Positions 8,028 through 11,760 of a stretch of 11,760 nucleotides of DNA are shown piece after piece. The position numbers and the translations under genes were made by a program. The notes under the pieces are model-generated. The model was not told the DNA's origin, did not search any database, and saw nothing but the letters and a program-made list of their open reading frames with translations. Source of the DNA: Chrysochromulina tobinii (taxonomy: Eukaryota > Haptophyta > Prymnesiales > Chrysochromulinaceae); NCBI GenBank assembly GCA_001275005.1, contig JWZX01001212.1, positions 1 through 11,760 of the forward strand, read 5' to 3'. The number at the start of each line of letters is the position of its first letter. Position 1 is the first letter of the stretch.

Positions 8028-8573
8028 TGACCGCGTTGCACACAAAGTTGGCCCCCGCCGTACGCCGACCACATGACAGTCGAACATGCATTCAAACGAC
8101 ACATCGGGCGGGCGGCTCCGAGAGCTGCATGGCATGAATCGTCTACCGGATCGACGTGTCGCGAGACCACGCACAATCTCTGGTCTCTCGAGAGCTCTGA
8201 ACTCAAGTTGCGCGTAAAGGCTGAGGAGCGCCCTGGAGGGCGCACATGAACTGCAGTGGGAAAACCCTCGCACTGTGTAGAAGGGGACTTGGGGGCTTAT
8301 CTTTGGTTGGTCCGAATACATAGCGCGTGTTGAAAGCTCTACGTAAGCTGGGCGGGGATGGGCTCGGATGGCATCCCGGAACTCATGGCAGCGCGGTCGA
8401 CTAGCCGCTCTACAAAACAGGCCATGGGGCTAATCAGACCTCGACTTAAGCTTCTAAGGGTTCGTGTTGTGGCGGGTTGATCCAAGAACACAATCCAATT
8501 GCGAGTTTACTCAGTGGCGGACCAAAAATGGTAAGGAACTACAGTACCATGCGCCCACGTCGAGACGTCGACC
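8028..8573. other. Gene-free spacer
   Basis: 546 bp between the cysteine-rich protein gene and the F-box gene. No coding sequence, tRNA, snRNA or mobile-element signature was recognised. GC content is lower than in the coding regions, as expected for flanking sequence. It must include the 3' end of the upstream gene and the promoter of the F-box gene, but neither can be placed. Confidence 0.5.
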
Positions 8574-9491
8574 ATGTCGAAGGCCTGCGTCCCTCGCGCG
8601 GGAGCTCTAGGCCCGATTTCCCAGCAAATCAGCCACCAGTTACTCGCCGAGATCTTCTCCATGCTGCACGACAGAGACCTCGGGCGCGCAGCTAGCGTGT
8701 GCACCGACTGGCGTGCGGCGGCGAGAGAGCCGGGTGTATGGCGGTCAGTGTTCCGAGAGATGTACGGCGCTCACAGCGAGAGCTGGGCGCCGGAGCACAT
8801 GCCGGCCACGCCGTGCGATGACGAGGTCGCACTCTGGCGCAACCGCTGCGAGATGCGCGCGCGCGCTGATGCCTCCCGCCTCGCGGGCGAGTGCCACTTC
8901 CGCACGTGGCCCTTTCGTGCGGAGGCCACGACCGCCGGCTTCTTCGTCACGTGCATGAGCATCGACGGGCCGTGGCTGGCGCTCGGCCAGGCGGATGGCA
9001 AGACCTCGCTCTTCAACCTGACGAGCGACGCTGCCGACCAGCGCCGCTGGTGCGAGGGCTCCTTTGGCGAGTTTGGTCGGTATTCGGTCCCCGATGAGTT
9101 TGCCGCTGTGATTGACGTGCACGTGTGCGCGCTGTGTGGGATGGTGACGACGCTGCATTCGCTCGGAGCAATCCTCGTGCGCTCGCTGCGCACGGGCGCG
9201 GTGCTTTACTTCGTCGACGGCCTCGCGCCCGAGTTGCTCGTGCACGTCGACGAGCACATCTGGGCGTTTGCGAACAACACGGAGACGTTGATCCGTGTAG
9301 CGTCGCTCCGGCGAGTGTGCCTGTACTCGCCGGAACGGGCGGGGCCCGAGGCGGCGGGGCTTGGGCTGCGTCTGGTGGCGTTCGGCGATGCGGATGAGGA
9401 CGACTTGGCGGCCGAAGCGGAGGGGGATGTCGGCGGCGGTGGAGGTGACGGCGGCGGCGAAGGGGGCGGAGGAGGAGGCGATGGAGGAGGA

Positions 9492-9555
<64 letters not shown>

Positions 9556-11204
9556 GTGGTGGTGGAGGAGGAGAGCTCAAATCTGAGGCACAGCGTGTGC
9601 TCACCATTACCTGGGAGCTGCCCCCGCCCTCTGCCGCCACCACCGTGGCCGCGATGGCTGCAATGTCGGAGTGCACATCTCTCATGAATCTCCGCTTCCA
9701 TCCAGGCGAGGCGACCGACGAGAGCGTCTCCTCCGCCTCCTCCTCAGACAATCACCTGTTGGACGCCGACAAGGCGGCGCAAGCCATCCTCGAGGCCGCT
9801 ACCAACGCTGTACGCAGCGCAAGAGCAGGTGGCAGTGCCGAAGGGTTCCGTGAGGCGAGCCAGGCCGTGAGCACGGCCTTGCGCACTTACTTGGCGCTGG
9901 GCCCCACCCCGCGCTTGCTCCGGCAAAGGCGCGGGCTGATGTCGGAGCAAGCCGGCGTCGTGGCGGAGCTCTGGACGCCCGCGGCGGGCGCCTGGCTCAT
10001 ACTCCTCTTCGACGTGTTCACACACGCGCCGCTCGGCGTGGTTCCGCTGGACATTGGTCCCCAGCTGCGGACAGACACGTTTGTCTGGCCGATGCACGTG
10101 TGCCTGTTTCGTCGGTCGGAGCAGCCGCAGCTGGCTGGGCGCCGCTGGTCCCTGCTGGTACACACGAGGGAGCAGTTTCGTGACGGAATTGCCCAAGAGC
10201 ACGAGCCACTCTTACGGTGAGCGCTGATTGCCCCTGAGTGGTGCCTCTGAATGGTGCCTCTGAATGGTGCCTCTGAACGCCTCTCGATTGCGTCCCTCAT
10301 CAGGCATTCGGACAGCCTCATTCACGTCGATCTGCTCTCGCCCGTGTCTGCCGAGGAGCTGCGCACCGCCGCGCCGCGCAAGGCCGTCTACCATAAGGGG
10401 GGGCAGGCTTCGGCAGCAGTGCATCAGAATCCGGAGCAACTTCGGATCGAGGCAGCGGGTGGCGCGCCACTGCGCGTGCTCCGCGTGCAATCGCGCCGCC
10501 TCAATGCCTTTGGCGTCAGCATAGGTCTATCCCCAAGCTGGGGCGCCTTTGACAGGCATCGCTCGCCCTTCCTGCCGGCCATGTCGATGCTCAGCTCGCC
10601 GTCGGGCGAGCTCAGCAATCTCGGGCACAAGCTGATCGATCTCGATGCCAATCTCGAGATCATTTTGGCCTATGACGATGACGACGGCGTGACCAGCCAC
10701 ACGGCGTTTGGCCAAGGTGGCTGCACGTGCACCGACCTGCAGCTGGCTTACGCGAGCTGCAGGAACCTCGATCCCGAAGGCGGTGGCTCTGCGCGCAAGT
10801 TCACGTCGACGCCGCTGCCCCTCGTGTGGGCCGAAGAGCCAGCCACGACAGTCCACGACATGCCTCAAGTAATGCTGGCGGAGAACGACGTGGTGGCACT
10901 CCGGTGCTGGCGGCTCTCCAACGACTTCCCACACGAGCCGGGGGGGTACCTGTGGGAAGAGTCCAGCAGCGTGCTACGCGGCTGGCATGCGGCTGCCGAG
11001 TTGCGCCGGTTGAACGACGGGAAGCTGATGCCGCTCCACTTCACCCGGGATCCGAGCGACACACGCGATGAGAGGGAGGCGATGCTATCGACCTCGACCT
11101 GGCGCCACCTGGTCGTCATCGATGCGATCGGGGTGCACGTGCTCGACTTTTTGCCGCGCGCGTGCTGGAAGCGCGCGCAGAAGGACGCGGCCTTGAGCTC
11201 GTGA
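8574..11204 (+). CDS. F-box protein with probable beta-propeller-like region, two exons
   Basis: Exon 1 is 8574-10216 and exon 2 is 10304-11204, giving 847 residues. The ATG has A at -3. An F-box covers about residues 15-60: ISHQLLAEIFSMLHDRDL, then AASVCTDWR and VWRSVF, the usual pattern for binding Skp1 in an SCF ubiquitin ligase. The protein would then act as a substrate receptor. After it, residues 120-260 contain short strands of WD40-like character (CMSIDGPWLALGQADGKTSLFNL, judged by pattern only as a propeller). A tract of about 45 glycines with scattered Asp/Glu lies at about residues 286-333. The remaining 510 residues have no motif I recognise. The last few codons (ALSS and stop) lie inside the right inverted-repeat arm, so the C-terminus may be set by the repeat. 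The substrate is unknown. Confidence 0.75.
9492..9551 (+). repeat. Uninterrupted (GGC)20 coding polyglycine
   Basis: Twenty perfect GGC codons in frame (residues 307-326), followed by four GGT and three GGA codons and preceded by mixed Gly/Asp/Glu codons. The pure GGC core is a length-variable type of repeat, prone to slippage. The tract separates the F-box/propeller-like half from the C-terminal half, so it probably acts as a flexible linker. Misassembly or length error is possible here. Confidence 0.95.
10217..10303 (+). other. Intron of the F-box gene (87 nt), repeat-built
   Basis: Donor ACG|GTGAGC, acceptor ccctcatcag|g, phase 2 at both ends, joining LL-R-HSDSL in one frame. The unspliced frame stops at once at 10218-10220. 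The interior holds three copies of ggtgcctctgaat (10240-10278, last copy with one change) and the motif gattgcgtccctcatc at 10286-10301. That motif nearly matches repeats in the LRR gene's intron on the other strand. Confidence 0.85.
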
Positions 11205-11251
11205 TGGGCTTCGCCTTGGACGAGCGCGCGCATGCGACGCTCTTGATTCTT

Positions 11252-11265
11252 GCAAGCATGCTTGC
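11252..11265. repeat. 14-bp perfect palindrome in right arm
   Basis: Identical to the palindrome at 432-445 and in the mirrored position. Its exact conservation while nearby bases differ is consistent with a functional site, though the whole inner block is well conserved. Confidence 0.6.
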
Positions 11266-11510
11266 TTGATTCTCCCGTTAACGCTCCAGTCCTAAACGTT
11301 TCTATACTACCCGTATTAGGGTTAAGGTTCCCTACCCACCCCATTTAAGGGCCGGCTTATCGATGTTTACGAATCGCCTGGAAGACCGCGCGGCGCGCGC
11401 GCAACACGTCGACCGTGTTCTCGGGTGGGAAGTGTTAATCAAGCGAAAGGAGTTGAAGGATGAAGCTCATCAACGACGGGGGACCGCGACGAAACTGACT
11501 TACCGCCTGA

Positions 11511-11565
11511 AATGCCGCGGACGCTTGCCAATATGTATTTCTCGTTAATGCCGCGGACGCTTGCC
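11511..11565. repeat. 19-bp direct repeat in right arm
   Basis: aatgccgcggacgcttgcc occurs at 11511-11529 and 11547-11565, 36 bp apart. The left arm has only one related copy (near 198-215), so the duplication happened in the right arm after the two arms separated. It sits at the point where the highly conserved outer block ends. Confidence 0.8.
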
Positions 11566-11760
11566 GTTTCCAAATATAGATTTCTTTCCGGGAAACGCCG
11601 CTGAGCGATCGTGCTTCGCGGCACACCGCCGACGGTCGCCTGCTTGTGCGCGCGTCTGCTGCGCTGCTGCGTTTGATCTGATTGAGTCTGCGAGCCACCT
11701 CGATGCTGCTGCCTGTGGCTGTGCCCTCGCGACTCGCTCTGGCATGGTGATCCGCAGCTG

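Larger units (their letters stand above)
1..11760. mobile_element. Possible large inverted-repeat-bounded element
   Basis: The two ends of the window are inverted copies of each other (about 505 bp on the left, about 571 bp on the right) and enclose about 10.7 kb with four genes. This is the shape of a large DNA element with long terminal inverted repeats and captured cargo. No transposase, integrase, polymerase or reverse transcriptase was recognised in any frame. Target-site duplications cannot be seen because the window stops at the repeat edges. Two inverted copies of a dispersed repeat around normal genes would look the same, and the housekeeping exportin inside makes that more likely. 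Treat this as a hypothesis about the architecture. Confidence 0.2.
11190..11760 (-). repeat. Right arm of long inverted repeat
   Basis: Read on the minus strand, this matches 1-505. It is about 66 bp longer than the left arm because of insertions in the diverged middle and a short tandem duplication at 11511-11565. The inner edge falls at about 11190, inside the last codons of the F-box gene. A minus-strand ATG ORF at 11745-11545 corresponds to the one at 16-342 on the left. The peptide RMRALVQGEAHHELKA is encoded identically in the inner block of both arms. A single ttagggtta at 11316-11324 is not a telomere array. Confidence 0.9.

Noticed and set aside
8340-8460. Possible tRNA on the minus strand (a tagagc box and a gttcc box)
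   Set aside because: The boxes are too close together, the D and acceptor stems do not pair, and the T-loop consensus is wrong.
9206-9751. Polyproline ORF opposite the F-box gene
   Set aside because: It is the antisense reading of the GGC repeat and has no other support.
11316-11324. ttagggtta resembling a telomere repeat near the right end
   Set aside because: There is only one copy, it lies about 440 bp inside the repeat arm, and the left arm has only a weakly similar accctatt. No array is present.
10865-11344. Minus-strand ORF running from the right arm into the F-box gene
   Set aside because: It overlaps the F-box coding exon in antisense. Only the short arm-encoded peptide is shared with the left arm, and the sequences diverge at the arm border.

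Overview
This window looks like nuclear DNA of a GC-rich single-celled eukaryote, most likely an alga of haptophyte type (a pelagophyte or dinoflagellate-like alga is possible). The reasons are spliceosomal introns with good splice sites, an exportin-4 gene, an F-box gene, a leucine-rich-repeat protein of a type I associate with such algae, many GC-rich trinucleotide repeats, and no bacterial operon layout. The lineage is an inference; nothing in the window fixes it.

Layout from left to right. Positions 1-505 are one arm of a long imperfect inverted repeat. Positions 506-1100 hold no recognisable gene, only a CT microsatellite, a small hairpin and a short direct repeat. A minus-strand gene runs from 3496 down to 1101. 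It has a low-complexity first exon with heptapeptide repeats, a repeat-filled GC-AG intron, and a second exon coding for an uncharacterised domain followed by leucine-rich repeats. Its frame is broken by one extra base in a run of four near 1389-1392. A 205 bp divergent promoter region (3497-3701) separates it from an intronless plus-strand exportin-4 gene (3702-7313). A two-exon gene for a small secreted cysteine-rich protein follows (7532-8027). After 546 bp without a gene comes a two-exon F-box protein gene (8574-11204) with a long polyglycine tract. Its stop codon lies inside the right arm of the inverted repeat (11190-11760).

The most unusual feature is that the window begins and ends in the two arms of this repeat, so four host-type genes are enclosed between inverted copies. 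No transposase, reverse transcriptase or integrase was recognised. The arms may be the ends of a large non-autonomous, gene-carrying element, or two inverted copies of a dispersed repeat around ordinary genes. The presence of a housekeeping exportin favours the second reading.

A second theme is introns made of short tandem repeats. The introns of the LRR gene and the F-box gene, on opposite strands and 8 kb apart, share a nearly identical 16-nt motif and related repeat units. This suggests a common origin, as in introner-type introns. The four genes do not obviously form one pathway: nuclear export, ubiquitin-ligase substrate recognition, an LRR protein and a secreted peptide.
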